This document shows, in pieces, positions 8,182 through 17,188 of a stretch of 64,000 nucleotides of DNA. The position numbers and the translations under genes were made by a program. The notes under the pieces are model-generated. The model made no database searches, was not told the DNA's origin, and worked only from the letters and a program-made list of their open reading frames with translations. Source of the DNA: Burkholderia cepacia ATCC 25416 (GTDB lineage: Bacteria > Pseudomonadota > Gammaproteobacteria > Burkholderiales > Burkholderiaceae). The stretch covers positions 1,240,001-1,304,000 of the forward strand of contig NZ_CP012981.1 in NCBI RefSeq assembly GCF_001411495.1, in the 5' to 3' direction. Positions within the stretch are counted from its first letter, which is position 1, and every line of letters starts with the position of its first letter.

Positions 8182-9302
8182 GCGTGCGTTTCGCCGATGC
8201 ATTCTGGCCGCCGGCCGACGAACTGGCCGAAGCGGCCGAACGGATTCGCGCCCGGCTGGGCGACTGGCCGGACGCCGCCGCGCCGTGGCGGCTTTGCGTC
8301 GCGGTGCCCGACGCGCCGGCCGACGGCGACGTGCTGATCGTTTCGGCCGGCGACCGCGCCGCGCAGGCACGCGCGTCGGCCGCGTCGCGGCCCGCGGCGC
8401 CGGGCGCGGTCGCGATCGAATTCGACGAGCAGGGCGCGGTACTGCACACGGCGGGCGCGCGCTACGCGCTCGACGCCGCGCATCCGCTCGCGGACGACTG
8501 GATTGCCGCGCTCGCCGCGTTCCTCGACTGCGGCTTTGCGCCGGTCGACGCGCTGGTGCTGGCGCTGGCCTGGCGCGACGGCGACGAAACGCGCGCCGCC
8601 GATGCGTGGCCGGTCGACGCCGCGCGGTTCCCGCGTGTCGCCGGGCTGCCGGCCGCGCCGGAACCCGCGTTCGCGCCGTGCCCTGCGCAGCTCGGCCTCT
8701 ATCCGGTCGTGCCGGACGCCGAATGGGTCGAGCGCGTGCTCGATTGCGGTGTGCGGACCGTGCAACTGCGCGTGAAAGGCGCGACGCCGGACACGTTGCG
8801 GCGGGAAATCGCACGCGCGGTCGCGGCCGGGCGCCGCCATCCCGATGCGCGCGTGTTCATCAACGATCACTGGCAGATCGCCGTGGAAGAGGGGGCGTAC
8901 GGCGTTCATCTGGGCCAGGAAGACCTCGAAACGGCCGATCTGGCCGCGATTGCGCGCGCGGGCCTGCGGCTCGGACTTTCGAGCCACGGTTATTACGAAA
9001 TGTTGCGGGCATTGCACGAGCGCCCGAGCTACCTCGCGCTCGGCCCCGTGTATGCGACCGCGACCAAGGCCGTCGCCGCGCCGCCGCAGGGCCTGGCGCG
9101 GATTGCCCGCTATGCGCGCTTCGCGGGGGCGCGGGTGCCGCTCGTCGCGATCGGCGGGGTGGGGCTCGACGCGCTGCCGGCCGTGCTGGCGACGGGTGTC
9201 GGCAGTGTCGCGGTGGTCAGTGCGGTGACGGGCGCGGCCGACTATCGGGCTGCCGTTGTTGCGTTGCAGCAATGTTTTCCCGGACAATTTGACAATCATT
9301 GA
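8178..9302 (+). CDS. thiE: Thiamine-phosphate synthase ThiE with N-terminal extension
   Basis: The C-terminal part, from about residue 171 (LGLYPVVPD) to 374, is a ThiE TIM barrel that joins HMP-PP and thiazole phosphate to make thiamine phosphate. The motifs QLRVKG, VFINDHWQIA, GVHLGQEDL, LGPVYATATK and AIGGVG are present. Typical ThiE is about 210 residues. This protein carries about 170 extra N-terminal residues with no sure domain assignment; they are alanine-rich and may be the remains of another thi enzyme domain. The start overlaps the thiG stop. The enzyme completes the operon's pathway. Confidence 0.92.
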   Translation: MSVRFADAFWPPADELAEAAERIRARLGDWPDAAAPWRLCVAVPDAPADGDVLIVSAGDRAAQARASAASRPAAPGAVAIEFDEQGAVLHTAGARYALDAAHPLADDWIAALAAFLDCGFAPVDALVLALAWRDGDETRAADAWPVDAARFPRVAGLPAAPEPAFAPCPAQLGLYPVVPDAEWVERVLDCGVRTVQLRVKGATPDTLRREIARAVAAGRRHPDARVFINDHWQIAVEEGAYGVHLGQEDLETADLAAIARAGLRLGLSSHGYYEMLRALHERPSYLALGPVYATATKAVAAPPQGLARIARYARFAGARVPLVAIGGVGLDALPAVLATGVGSVAVVSAVTGAADYRAAVVALQQCFPGQFDNH

Positions 9303-9324
9303 CCGCAGGGCCCGGAACGGCGTC

Positions 9325-9354
9325 ACGACATCATTCCAATGCAGGCCCTATAAT
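9325..9354 (+). promoter_or_regulatory. Putative sigma-70 promoter of the mla operon
   Basis: A perfect TATAAT at 9349-9354 is preceded at 18 bases by ACGACA (9325-9330, four of six matches to TTGACA). It lies 32 bases upstream of the mlaF GTG, in the only non-coding gap before the operon. A similar CCCTATAAT followed by a GCGTT-like stretch occurs before the ABC exporter at 13649. Confidence 0.5.
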
Positions 9355-9386
9355 TCGGCGTTCTGCGTAAAAGGACTGTCAGCTCC

Positions 9387-10208
9387 GTGAGCCCCACTCC
9401 TACCGAGACCCTGCTGGAACTTCGCGACGTCGACTTTGGCTACGGCGACCGCCTCGTCCTGTCCAACCTGAACCTGCGCTTCGGGCGTGGGCAGGTCGTC
9501 GCGGTCATGGGCGGGTCGGGTTGCGGCAAGACGACCGTGCTGCGCCTGATCGGCGGCCTCGTGCGCGCGCGCCGAGGCCAGGTGCTGTTCGACGGCGCCG
9601 ATGTCGGCGCGCAAACGCGCGACGGCCTGTATGCGCTGCGCCGCAAGATGGGCATGCTGTTCCAGTTCGGCGCGTTGTTCACCGACATGTCGGTGTTCGA
9701 GAACGTCGCGTTCGCGCTGCGCGAGCATACCGACCTGCCCGAGGACCTGATCCGCGACCTCGTGCTGATGAAGCTCAACGCGGTCGGGCTGCGCGGCGCG
9801 CGCGACCTGATGCCGTCCGAGGTGTCGGGCGGGATGGCGCGCCGCATCGCGCTGGCACGCGCGATCGCGCTCGATCCGCAGCTCATCATGTACGACGAGC
9901 CGTTCGCCGGCCTCGATCCGATCTCGCTCGGCATCACCGCGAACCTGATCCGCACGCTGAACGAGGCGCTGGGCGCCACGTCGATCCTCGTCACGCACGA
10001 CGTGCCGGAATCGTTCGCGATCGCCGACTACGTGTATTTCCTGGCCAACGGCGGCGTGCTCGCGCAGGGGACGCCCGACGAGCTGCGCGCGTCGACCGAT
10101 CCGAGCGTGCGGCAGTTCATCGACGGCGCGCCGGACGGCCCGTTCAAATTTCATTACACGAGCCCGCCGCTGGCGGCGGATTTCGGGCTCGGCGGAGGGC
10201 GCGCATGA
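9387..10208 (+). CDS. mlaF: Phospholipid transport ATP-binding protein MlaF
   Basis: This is the 273-residue ATPase of the MlaFEDB complex, which moves phospholipids between the inner membrane and the periplasmic carrier MlaC to keep the outer membrane asymmetric. Walker A is GGSGCGKTT, the signature [14 protein letters not shown], Walker [14 protein letters not shown], and the H-loop [26 protein letters not shown] is a hallmark of the MlaF subfamily. The start is GTG. The stop overlaps mlaE by four bases. Confidence 0.96.
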   Translation: MSPTPTETLLELRDVDFGYGDRLVLSNLNLRFGRGQVVAVMGGSGCGKTTVLRLIGGLVRARRGQVLFDGADVGAQTRDGLYALRRKMGMLFQFGALFTDMSVFENVAFALREHTDLPEDLIRDLVLMKLNAVGLRGARDLMPSEVSGGMARRIALARAIALDPQLIMYDEPFAGLDPISLGITANLIRTLNEALGATSILVTHDVPESFAIADYVYFLANGGVLAQGTPDELRASTDPSVRQFIDGAPDGPFKFHYTSPPLAADFGLGGGRA

Positions 10209-10972
10209 TCAGCGCGATCGGACGTTACGTCATCGGCGGCCTCGAGCGCGCGGGCTACGGCACGCGGCTGTTCGTGCGCCTCGTGCTGGAATTCTTCCCG
10301 CTGCTGCGCCGGCCTCGGCTGGTCACGAAGCAGATCCATTTCCTCGGCAACTATTCGTTCGTGATCATCGCCGTGTCGGGGCTGTTCGTCGGCTTCGTGC
10401 TCGGCCTGCAGGGGTACTACACGCTGAACCGCTACGGTTCCGAGCAGGCGCTCGGCCTGCTGGTCGCGCTGTCGCTCGTGCGCGAGCTCGGGCCGGTCGT
10501 CACCGCGCTGCTGTTCGCGGGCCGCGCGGGCACGTCGCTCACGGCCGAGATCGGTCTGATGAAAGCCGGCGAGCAGCTCACCGCGCTCGAGATGATGGCG
10601 GTGGACCCGATCAAGAACGTGATCGCGCCGCGCCTGTGGGCGGGCATCATCGCGATGCCGCTCCTGGCCGCGATCTTCAACGCGGTCGGCGTGCTCGGCG
10701 GTTACTTCGTCGGTGTCGTGCTGATCGGCGTCGATCCGGGTGCGTTCTGGTCGCAGATGCAGGGCGGGGTCCAGGTCTGGGCCGACGTCGGCAACGGCGT
10801 GATCAAGAGCATCGTGTTCGGGTTCGCCGTGACCTTCATTGCACTGTTTCAAGGGTATGAAGCGAAGCCCACGCCCGAGGGCGTGTCGCGCGCGACGACC
10901 AAGACGGTCGTGTTCGCGTCGCTCGCCGTACTCGGCCTCGATTTCCTGCTGACCGCGCTGATGTTCAGCTAA
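10205..10972 (+). CDS. mlaE: Phospholipid transport permease MlaE
   Basis: This is the 255-residue integral membrane permease of the Mla ABC system. It has an amphipathic N-terminus and about five hydrophobic segments. The MlaE-family core [20 protein letters not shown] and the [21 protein letters not shown] stretch are conserved features. Two copies assemble with MlaF, MlaB and the MlaD hexamer. The ATG overlaps the mlaF stop (ATGA), and mlaD follows after 24 bases. Confidence 0.96.
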   Translation: MISAIGRYVIGGLERAGYGTRLFVRLVLEFFPLLRRPRLVTKQIHFLGNYSFVIIAVSGLFVGFVLGLQGYYTLNRYGSEQALGLLVALSLVRELGPVVTALLFAGRAGTSLTAEIGLMKAGEQLTALEMMAVDPIKNVIAPRLWAGIIAMPLLAAIFNAVGVLGGYFVGVVLIGVDPGAFWSQMQGGVQVWADVGNGVIKSIVFGFAVTFIALFQGYEAKPTPEGVSRATTKTVVFASLAVLGLDFLLTALMFS

Positions 10973-10996
10973 GCCTCAGCCAAGCCAAATTTTGGG

Positions 10997-11548
10997 ATGA
11001 CGATGAAAAAGACTGCTCTCGACTTCTGGGTCGGCCTGTTCGTGGTGGTGGGCTTCCTTGCGGTGCTGTTCCTGGCGCTGAAGGTCGGCAACATGAGCTC
11101 GTTTTCGTTTCAGCCGACCTACTCGGTGAAGATGAAATTCGACAATATCGGCGGGCTGAAGCCGCGCGCGGCCGTGAAGAGCGCGGGCGTCGTGGTCGGC
11201 CGCGTGAAGACGATCGGTTTCGACACGAACACGTACCAGGCGCTTGTCACGATCGATGTCGACGGCCAGTATCAGTTCCCGAAGGATTCGTCGGCGAAGA
11301 TCCTGACGTCGGGCCTGCTCGGCGAGCAATATATCGGCCTTGATCCGGGCGGCGACACCGAAATGCTGAAGTCGGGCGATACGATCACGATGACGCAATC
11401 GGCGATCGTGCTCGAGAATCTGATCGGCCAGTTCCTTTACAGCAAGGCCGCCGATGCGGGCGGTGCGAAGCCGGCAGCCGGCGCGCCGGCCGCGCCTGCA
11501 CCGGTGGCGGTGCCGGCGTCGGCGGTGTCCGGTTCCGCGGCCCAATAA
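10997..11548 (+). CDS. mlaD: Phospholipid transport substrate-binding protein MlaD (MCE domain)
   Basis: This 183-residue periplasmic protein is anchored by one N-terminal helix (DFWVGLFVVVGFLAVLFLAL). The single MCE domain spans roughly residues 38-118 (YSVKMKFDNIGGLKPRAAVK, GRVKTI, LTSGLLGEQYIGL). In the family it forms a hexameric ring that channels phospholipids between MlaFEB and MlaC. After the MCE domain comes an alanine/proline-rich tail of about 30 residues. It lies between mlaE and mlaA. Confidence 0.95.
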   Translation: MTMKKTALDFWVGLFVVVGFLAVLFLALKVGNMSSFSFQPTYSVKMKFDNIGGLKPRAAVKSAGVVVGRVKTIGFDTNTYQALVTIDVDGQYQFPKDSSAKILTSGLLGEQYIGLDPGGDTEMLKSGDTITMTQSAIVLENLIGQFLYSKAADAGGAKPAAGAPAAPAPVAVPASAVSGSAAQ

Positions 11549-11573
11549 CCACACGAGAGAATAGAAGAGGGTA

Positions 11574-12545
11574 ATGACCATGCAGACGATCCGCATCAGG
11601 CACGCCGCGCTGGCGGTAGCGGCAGTCGCCGCGTTGAGCGGCTGCGCGACCGTGCAGACGCCGACCAAGGGCGATCCGCTCGAAGGCTTCAACCGGACGA
11701 TGTACAAGTTCAACGACACGGTCGACACGTATGCGCTGAAGCCGGTCGCGAAGGGCTACCAGTACGTGGTGCCGCAGCCGGTGCGCGACAGCGTGACGAA
11801 CTTCTTCTCGAACATCGGCGACGTCTACATCGCGGCGAACAACATCGTGCAGCTGCGGATCGCGGACGGCGTCGGCGACATCATGCGTGTCGTGATCAAC
11901 ACGGTGTTCGGCGTCGGCGGCCTGTTCGACGTCGCGACGATCGCGAAGCTGCCGAAGCACACGGCCGACTTCGGGATCACGATGGGCCGCTACGGCATGC
12001 CGTCGGGCCCGTATCTGGTGCTGCCGCTGCTCGGCCCGAGCACGCTGCGCGACACGGCCGGCCTGGGTGTCGACTACGTCGGCAACCCGCTCACCTACGT
12101 GAAGCCGGATGGCCTGAGCTGGGGCCTGTTCGGCGTGAACCTCGTCAACACGCGCGCGAACCTGCTCGGCGCGGGCGACGTGCTGGATGCCGCGGCACTC
12201 GACAAGTATTCGTTCGTGCGTAACGCGTACCTGCAGCGTCGCCAGATGCTGATCAGCAACGCGCGCGGCGAGGCGGCCGCGACGTCGAGCAACGACGCGC
12301 TGCCGAAGTACGACTTGCCGGAAGACGGCGCGGCACCGGCGGCAGCCGGCGCGGCCGGTACGGCGGGCGCGGCAGCGGTGGGCGGCGCGACGGCGCCGGC
12401 AGGCGCATCGGGCGCGGCGGTGGCGGCACCGGCCTCGGGCACGGCCGAATCGCCGAACCCGGCCAGCGAAACGAACGTGCCGCCGATGCAGGTGGCGCCG
12501 CCGTCGCCGGGCGGGTTCCGCTTCCCGAGCATTCGTCTGCACTGA
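11574..12545 (+). CDS. mlaA: MlaA (VacJ) outer-membrane lipoprotein
   Basis: MlaA removes misplaced phospholipids from the outer leaflet of the outer membrane and hands them to MlaC. The signal peptide ends in a lipobox (ALSGC, lipidated Cys at residue 24). The VacJ domain follows, with DPLEGFNRTMYKFND, FFSNIGDVYIAANNI and GRYGMPSGPYLVLPLLGPST. At 323 residues it is longer than E. coli MlaA (251) because of an Ala/Gly/Pro-rich C-terminal tail of about 90 residues. In E. coli mlaA is unlinked; here it sits between mlaD and mlaC, so all parts of the pathway are in one operon. Confidence 0.95.
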   Translation: MTMQTIRIRHAALAVAAVAALSGCATVQTPTKGDPLEGFNRTMYKFNDTVDTYALKPVAKGYQYVVPQPVRDSVTNFFSNIGDVYIAANNIVQLRIADGVGDIMRVVINTVFGVGGLFDVATIAKLPKHTADFGITMGRYGMPSGPYLVLPLLGPSTLRDTAGLGVDYVGNPLTYVKPDGLSWGLFGVNLVNTRANLLGAGDVLDAAALDKYSFVRNAYLQRRQMLISNARGEAAATSSNDALPKYDLPEDGAAPAAAGAAGTAGAAAVGGATAPAGASGAAVAAPASGTAESPNPASETNVPPMQVAPPSPGGFRFPSIRLH

Positions 12546-12653
12546 CGGATTTACATTCGTTACAGCCAGAAACGATTCAGTCGGTAGCGTGCGCGAACTT
12601 GCGCGTAAGCTACCTGCTCCAACCTTCGCATCGACATATTCATGCAGGTCACT

Positions 12654-13286
12654 ATGATGAAAAAACTGTTCCTGATCCCCGTTTTCGCGGCGCTGTTCTC
12701 GTTCGGCAGCGCAGCCCACGCGCAAGTCGACCAGTCGAACCCGCAGGCGCTGATCAAGACGGCGACGCAGCAGGTGCTCGACGAAGTCAAGCAGCAGACG
12801 ATCAAGCAGGGCGACACCAACCGCATCATCACGATCGTCAACAAGGACATCCTGCCGTACACCGATTTCCGCCGCACCACGCAGCTCGCGATGGGCCGCA
12901 ACTGGCGCGCGGCGACGGCCGAACAGCAGCAGCAGGTTCAGGAGCAGTTCAAGCTGCTGCTGATCCGCACGTATTCGGGCGCGCTGGCGCAACTGAAGCC
13001 GGACCAGCAGATCCAGTACCCGCCGTTCCGCGCCGATCCGGCCGATACCGACGTCGTGGTCAAGACGGTCGCGATGAACAACGGCCAGCCGGTCCAGATC
13101 GACTACCGCCTGTACAAGACGTCGAACGGCTGGAAGGTGTATGACCTGAACGTGCTCGGCGCATGGCTGATCCAGACGTACCAGCAGCAGTTCAACGAGA
13201 AGATCCAGCAAAGCGGCGTGGAAGGGCTGATCCAGTTCCTCACGCAGCGCAACCAGCAACTTGCCGCCGGCAAGCAAGCGTCGTGA
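12654..13286 (+). CDS. mlaC: Periplasmic phospholipid carrier MlaC
   Basis: This soluble carrier shuttles phospholipid between MlaA at the outer membrane and MlaFEDB at the inner membrane. The signal peptide is MMKKLFLIPVFAALFSFGSA with cleavage after AHA. The mature part holds the MlaC (Tol_Tol_Ttg2) domain, with FRRTTQLAMGRNWR and YKTSNGWKVYDLNV typical of the family. The ATG at 12654 is preferred because CAGGT precedes it and the signal peptide then starts properly. An in-frame ATG at 12642 would add four residues. The stop overlaps mlaB. Confidence 0.94.
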   Translation: MMKKLFLIPVFAALFSFGSAAHAQVDQSNPQALIKTATQQVLDEVKQQTIKQGDTNRIITIVNKDILPYTDFRRTTQLAMGRNWRAATAEQQQQVQEQFKLLLIRTYSGALAQLKPDQQIQYPPFRADPADTDVVVKTVAMNNGQPVQIDYRLYKTSNGWKVYDLNVLGAWLIQTYQQQFNEKIQQSGVEGLIQFLTQRNQQLAAGKQAS

Positions 13287-13558
13287 GCGGCTTCGAAGCC
13301 GGCTCCTCGCTGACCGTCGCGAGCGCGAAGTCCGCGCTCGCGGACGGTCTTGCGCGCATCGGCGCGGGCGCGACCGCCGTCGATTGCGCGGCGCTGACGC
13401 AGTTCGACTCGTCCGCGCTCGCCGTGCTGCTCGCATGGCAACGTGCCGCCAAGGCGCGCGGCGCGACCCTCGACATCCTCAATCTCCCCCCGAAGCTCGC
13501 CAGCCTCGCGCGCGCCTACGGCGTCGACGCGCTCATCGAAGGCACCGGGCGACATTGA
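13283..13558 (+). CDS. mlaB: MlaB, STAS-domain subunit of the Mla complex
   Basis: This small cytoplasmic protein (91 residues) has a STAS fold, and in the family it binds MlaF and stabilises the ATPase. The motif DSSALAVLLAWQRAAKARG is the STAS helix region, and ILNLPPKLASLARAYGVD follows as in other MlaB proteins. The GTG start overlaps the mlaC stop, a spacing that supports this start. It ends the mla operon. Confidence 0.9.
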   Translation: MSGFEAGSSLTVASAKSALADGLARIGAGATAVDCAALTQFDSSALAVLLAWQRAAKARGATLDILNLPPKLASLARAYGVDALIEGTGRH

Positions 13559-13648
13559 CCCTGTCCGACCGGAGCCTGCCGCGCCAGCCGGCGCGCGCAC
13601 GCTTCAGGCCGCGTGCCTCCGGCACCGGCTCCACCAGCCGGTTTGCCC

Positions 13649-13654
13649 TATAAT
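13649..13654 (+). promoter_or_regulatory. Putative -10 element before the ABC-2 exporter genes
   Basis: CCCTATAATCAAGCGTT contains a perfect TATAAT about 96 bases before the ATG of the ATPase gene, in the 192-base gap after mlaB. The matching -35 is poor. It resembles the mlaF promoter sequence, which suggests a locally favoured promoter type. Confidence 0.4.
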
Positions 13655-13750
13655 CAAGCGTTTTGCGGGGCAGCCAATCGGCGTCCGGCCCCCATTTTCA
13701 TTCGCAGCAAGCACAGAATAGGCGTCGCGGCCCTTGCGCCGCGCACAGTC

Positions 13751-14677
13751 ATGTCAGCCATAGAAATCCGTCACGTCAAGAAGCGCTACAAATCGCTTCA
13801 GGCGCTCAAGGGCGTCAGCCTGTCGGTCGAGGAAGGCGAGTTTTTCGGTCTGCTCGGCCCCAACGGCGCAGGCAAGACCACGCTCATCAGTATCCTCGCC
13901 GGGCTCGCCCGGGCCGACGAAGGCAGTATCTCGGTGCGCGGTCACGACGTCGTCAAGGACTTCCGTGGCGCGCGCCGCGCGCTCGGTGTCGTGCCGCAGG
14001 AACTCGTGTTCGACCCGTTCTTCACCGTCCGCGAGACGCTGCGGATCCAGTCCGGCTATTTCGGGCTGCGCCGCAACGACGACTGGATCGACGAAGTGAT
14101 GGCCAATCTCGACCTCACCGAGAAAGCCGACGCGAACATGCGCGCGCTGTCCGGCGGGATGAAGCGCCGCGTGCTGGTCGCGCAGGCGCTCGTGCACCGG
14201 CCGCCCGTGATCGTGCTCGACGAGCCGACCGCCGGCGTCGACGTCGAATTGCGCCAGACGCTGTGGAAATTCATCTCGCGCCTGAACCGCGAAGGTCACA
14301 CGATCGTGCTGACCACCCACTACCTCGAGGAAGCCGAGTCGCTGTGCGACCGCATCGCGATGCTGCGTCGCGGGGAAGTCGTCGCGCTCGACCGCACGGA
14401 CGCGCTGCTGCGCCGCTTCGCGGGGCTGCAGCTGTACCTGCGGCTGGCAACGGGCGCGCTGCCCGCCGAGCTGCGCGGGCTGGAGACCGATCCGGCCGCG
14501 CGCGCGCCGGGCGAACACCTGCTGCGCCTGTCGAGCTACGACGATGTCGAGCGGATCCTTGCGCAATGCCGCGCGGCGGGCTGCACATTCGACGAGATCG
14601 AGGTCCGCAAGGCCGACCTCGAAGACGTGTTCGTCCAGGTGATGAACGGGGCCGAGGTGATCGAGGGACTGGCATGA
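13751..14677 (+). CDS. ABC-2 type exporter, ATP-binding protein
   Basis: This is a 308-residue ATPase of the DrrA/NodI type. Walker A GPNGAGKTT, signature LSGGMKRRVLVAQAL, Walker B VIVLDEPTAGVD and the switch histidine (LTTHYLEEAE) are all present. The last ~80 residues form the accessory C-terminal domain found in exporter ATPases of this group. It pairs with the overlapping membrane gene downstream. Such pairs export drugs, lipids or polysaccharide precursors; the location between mla and murA genes makes an envelope substrate plausible but unproven. Confidence 0.88.
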   Translation: MSAIEIRHVKKRYKSLQALKGVSLSVEEGEFFGLLGPNGAGKTTLISILAGLARADEGSISVRGHDVVKDFRGARRALGVVPQELVFDPFFTVRETLRIQSGYFGLRRNDDWIDEVMANLDLTEKADANMRALSGGMKRRVLVAQALVHRPPVIVLDEPTAGVDVELRQTLWKFISRLNREGHTIVLTTHYLEEAESLCDRIAMLRRGEVVALDRTDALLRRFAGLQLYLRLATGALPAELRGLETDPAARAPGEHLLRLSSYDDVERILAQCRAAGCTFDEIEVRKADLEDVFVQVMNGAEVIEGLA

Positions 14678-15528
14678 ATCAACAACCCCCACGCGAACTG
14701 CGTTCGCTCGGGGGGGCGAAGCCCCCCCGTTCCCTCCAAACTCCTGAGCCGGGCGCTATCGGGCGAGTGTCGGGTAGCGGTTTTCAAACGCTGTTCTACA
14801 AGGAACTGCTGCGTTTCTGGAAGGTGTCGTTCCAGACGGTGCTCGCGCCGATCGTGACGGCGCTGCTGTACCTGACGATCTTCGGTCACGCGCTGTCGGG
14901 CCGCGTCGAGGTCTATCCGGGCGTCGAGTACGTGAGTTTTCTCGTGCCGGGCCTCGTGATGATGAGCGTGTTGCAGAACGCGTTCGCGAACAGCTCGTCG
15001 TCGCTGATCCAGTCGAAGATCACCGGCAATCTCGTGTTCGTGCTGCTGCCGCCGCTGTCGTACCGCGACATCTTCGGCGCGTACGTGCTCGCGTCCGTGG
15101 TGCGCGGCCTCGCGGTCGGCACGGGCGTGTTCGTCGTGACGATCTGGTTTATCCCGATGCATTTCGCGGCGCCGCTGTTCATCATTGCGTTCGCGCTGCT
15201 CGGCTCGGCGATCCTCGGCACGCTCGGCCTGATCGCCGGGATCTGGGCCGAGAAGTTCGACCAGCTCGCCGCGTTCCAGAACTTCCTGATCATGCCGCTG
15301 ACGTTTCTGTCCGGCGTGTTCTATTCGACGCACTCGCTGCCGCCCGTGTGGCGCGAGATCTCGCGTCTCAATCCGTTTTTCTACATGATCGACGGCTTCC
15401 GTTTCGGGTTCTTCGGCGCGTCCGACATCAACCCGTTCGCGAGCCTCGCGATCGTCACCGGTTTCTTCGTGCTGCTCGCGCTGATCGCGATGCGGCTGCT
15501 CGCGACCGGCTACAAACTGCGTCATTGA
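14674..15528 (+). CDS. ABC-2 type exporter, permease
   Basis: This is an integral membrane protein with six predicted helices and the ABC-2 family block GVFYSTHSLPPVWREISRLNPF. It overlaps the ATPase gene by four bases (ATGA), so they form one transporter. From this ATG it has 284 residues. The first ~31 residues are encoded by an odd low-complexity stretch containing a G7/C7 hairpin (14710-14728). An in-frame GTG at 14767, just before SGSGFQTLFYKELLRFWK, is an alternative start giving a 253-residue protein of usual family length. Confidence 0.88.
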   Translation: MNQQPPRELRSLGGAKPPRSLQTPEPGAIGRVSGSGFQTLFYKELLRFWKVSFQTVLAPIVTALLYLTIFGHALSGRVEVYPGVEYVSFLVPGLVMMSVLQNAFANSSSSLIQSKITGNLVFVLLPPLSYRDIFGAYVLASVVRGLAVGTGVFVVTIWFIPMHFAAPLFIIAFALLGSAILGTLGLIAGIWAEKFDQLAAFQNFLIMPLTFLSGVFYSTHSLPPVWREISRLNPFFYMIDGFRFGFFGASDINPFASLAIVTGFFVLLALIAMRLLATGYKLRH

Positions 15529-15584
15529 TATCGACAGGCAGCGGCCGCCATGCAGGCGGCGCGCGCCGACAGGAGCCTTACACC

Positions 15585-15824
15585 ATGTTGCCGACTCCCG
15601 AACAGGTCAAGCAATACATCGCCGGCGGTCTCGCCTGCACGCATCTGGAAGTCGAAGGCGACGGCCAGCATTTCTTCGCGACGATCGTGTCGGCGGCCTT
15701 CGAAGGCAAGCGGCCGATCCAGCGGCACCAGCTCGTCTATGCGGCGCTCGGCGATCGCATGAAGCAGGAAATTCACGCGCTCAGCATGAAGACGCTGACG
15801 CCCGCCGAATGGCAGAACGCATAA
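15585..15824 (+). CDS. BolA/IbaG family protein
   Basis: This is a 79-residue BolA-fold protein. The signature RPIQRHQLVYAALGDRM and the terminal helix IHALSMKTLTPAEW place it with the shorter IbaG/YrbA type. Members bind monothiol glutaredoxins through [2Fe-2S] clusters. As in E. coli, where ibaG lies next to murA, it directly precedes murA here. AGGAGCC precedes the ATG. Confidence 0.9.
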   Translation: MLPTPEQVKQYIAGGLACTHLEVEGDGQHFFATIVSAAFEGKRPIQRHQLVYAALGDRMKQEIHALSMKTLTPAEWQNA

Positions 15825-15838
15825 CCGGAACTCACTGA

Positions 15839-17188
15839 GTGCAAGTCACCGTCAACGAGCGCGACGCCGTCCAGAGCGTCGCCACGGCACACCCGGCCGC
15901 CAACGGGGAATCGCATGGCCATGGGATGGACAAGCTCGTGATCGAAGGCGGCCACCGCCTGTCGGGCGAGATCGTCGTGTCGGGTGCGAAGAATGCCGCG
16001 CTGCCGATCCTGTGCGCGGGGCTGCTCACCGCCGATCCGGTCGATCTCGACAACGTGCCGAACCTGAAAGACGTGCGCACCACGCTGAAGGTACTGAACC
16101 AGATGGGCGTGAAGAGCGAGACCGACGGCTGCCGCGTGCAGCTCGACGCGTCGCGTGTCGACAACCTCGTGGCGCCGTACGAGCTCGTCAAGACGATGCG
16201 CGCGTCGATCCTCGTGCTCGGGCCGCTGCTCGCGCGTTTCGGCGAGGCGAAGGTGTCGCTGCCGGGCGGCTGCGCGATCGGCGCGCGGCCGGTCGACCAG
16301 CACATCAAGGGCCTGCAGGCGATGGGCGCCGAGATCAGCATCGAGCACGGTTTCATCGAAGCCCGCGCGAAGCGCCTGAAGGGCGCGCGCATCGTGACCG
16401 ACATGATCACGGTGACGGGCACCGAGAACCTGCTGATGGCCGCGACGCTGGCAGACGGCGAGACGGTGATCGAAAACGCGGCGCGCGAGCCGGAAGTGAG
16501 CGATCTCGCACACTTGCTGGTCGCGATGGGCGCGAAAATCGACGGCATCGGCACCGATCGCCTCGTGATCCAGGGCGTCGAGCGGCTGCACGGCGCGCGC
16601 CATTCGGTGATCCCCGATCGCATCGAGGCCGGCACGTTCCTGTGCGCGGTCGCGGCGGCGGGCGGCGACGTGATGCTGACGGGCGTGCGCCCGCACATCC
16701 TCGACGCGGTGATCGACAAGCTGCGCGAAGCCGGCGTGTCGATCGAGGAAGGCGATAGCTGGCTGCGCGTGAAGATGGACCGCCGGCCGTCGGCGGTCAC
16801 GATCCGCACGTCGGAATACCCGGCGTTCCCGACCGACATGCAGGCGCAGTTCATGGCCCTCAATACGGTCGCGACGGGCACCGCGCAGGTCGTCGAAACC
16901 ATTTTCGAGAACCGTTTCATGCACGTGCAGGAGCTGAACCGGCTCGGCGCGAACATCACGATCGACGGCAACACCGCGCTCGTGACGGGCGTCGAGAAGC
17001 TGTCGGGCGCGAACGTGATGGCGACCGACCTGCGTGCGTCGGCGAGCCTCGTGATCGCCGGGCTGCGTGCCGACGGCGAAACGCTCGTCGACCGCATCTA
17101 TCACCTGGACCGCGGCTACGACCGCATGGAAGCCAAACTGACCGCCGTCGGCGCGAACGTGCGCCGCCTTTCCGGGAGCCAAGCATGA
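15839..17188 (+). CDS. murA: UDP-N-acetylglucosamine 1-carboxyvinyltransferase MurA
   Basis: This enzyme transfers enolpyruvate from PEP to UDP-GlcNAc, the first committed step of peptidoglycan synthesis in the cytoplasm. The fosfomycin-reactive cysteine lies in [15 protein letters not shown] (residue 145 from this start). The conserved Lys-Asn of the active site is in [10 protein letters not shown]. The GTG at 15839 gives 449 residues. An in-frame ATG at 15926 ([10 protein letters not shown]) would give the more usual ~420 residues, with the extra 29 N-terminal residues poorly conserved in type. The stop overlaps hisG (ATGA). Confidence 0.95.
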   Translation: MQVTVNERDAVQSVATAHPAANGESHGHGMDKLVIEGGHRLSGEIVVSGAKNAALPILCAGLLTADPVDLDNVPNLKDVRTTLKVLNQMGVKSETDGCRVQLDASRVDNLVAPYELVKTMRASILVLGPLLARFGEAKVSLPGGCAIGARPVDQHIKGLQAMGAEISIEHGFIEARAKRLKGARIVTDMITVTGTENLLMAATLADGETVIENAAREPEVSDLAHLLVAMGAKIDGIGTDRLVIQGVERLHGARHSVIPDRIEAGTFLCAVAAAGGDVMLTGVRPHILDAVIDKLREAGVSIEEGDSWLRVKMDRRPSAVTIRTSEYPAFPTDMQAQFMALNTVATGTAQVVETIFENRFMHVQELNRLGANITIDGNTALVTGVEKLSGANVMATDLRASASLVIAGLRADGETLVDRIYHLDRGYDRMEAKLTAVGANVRRLSGSQA

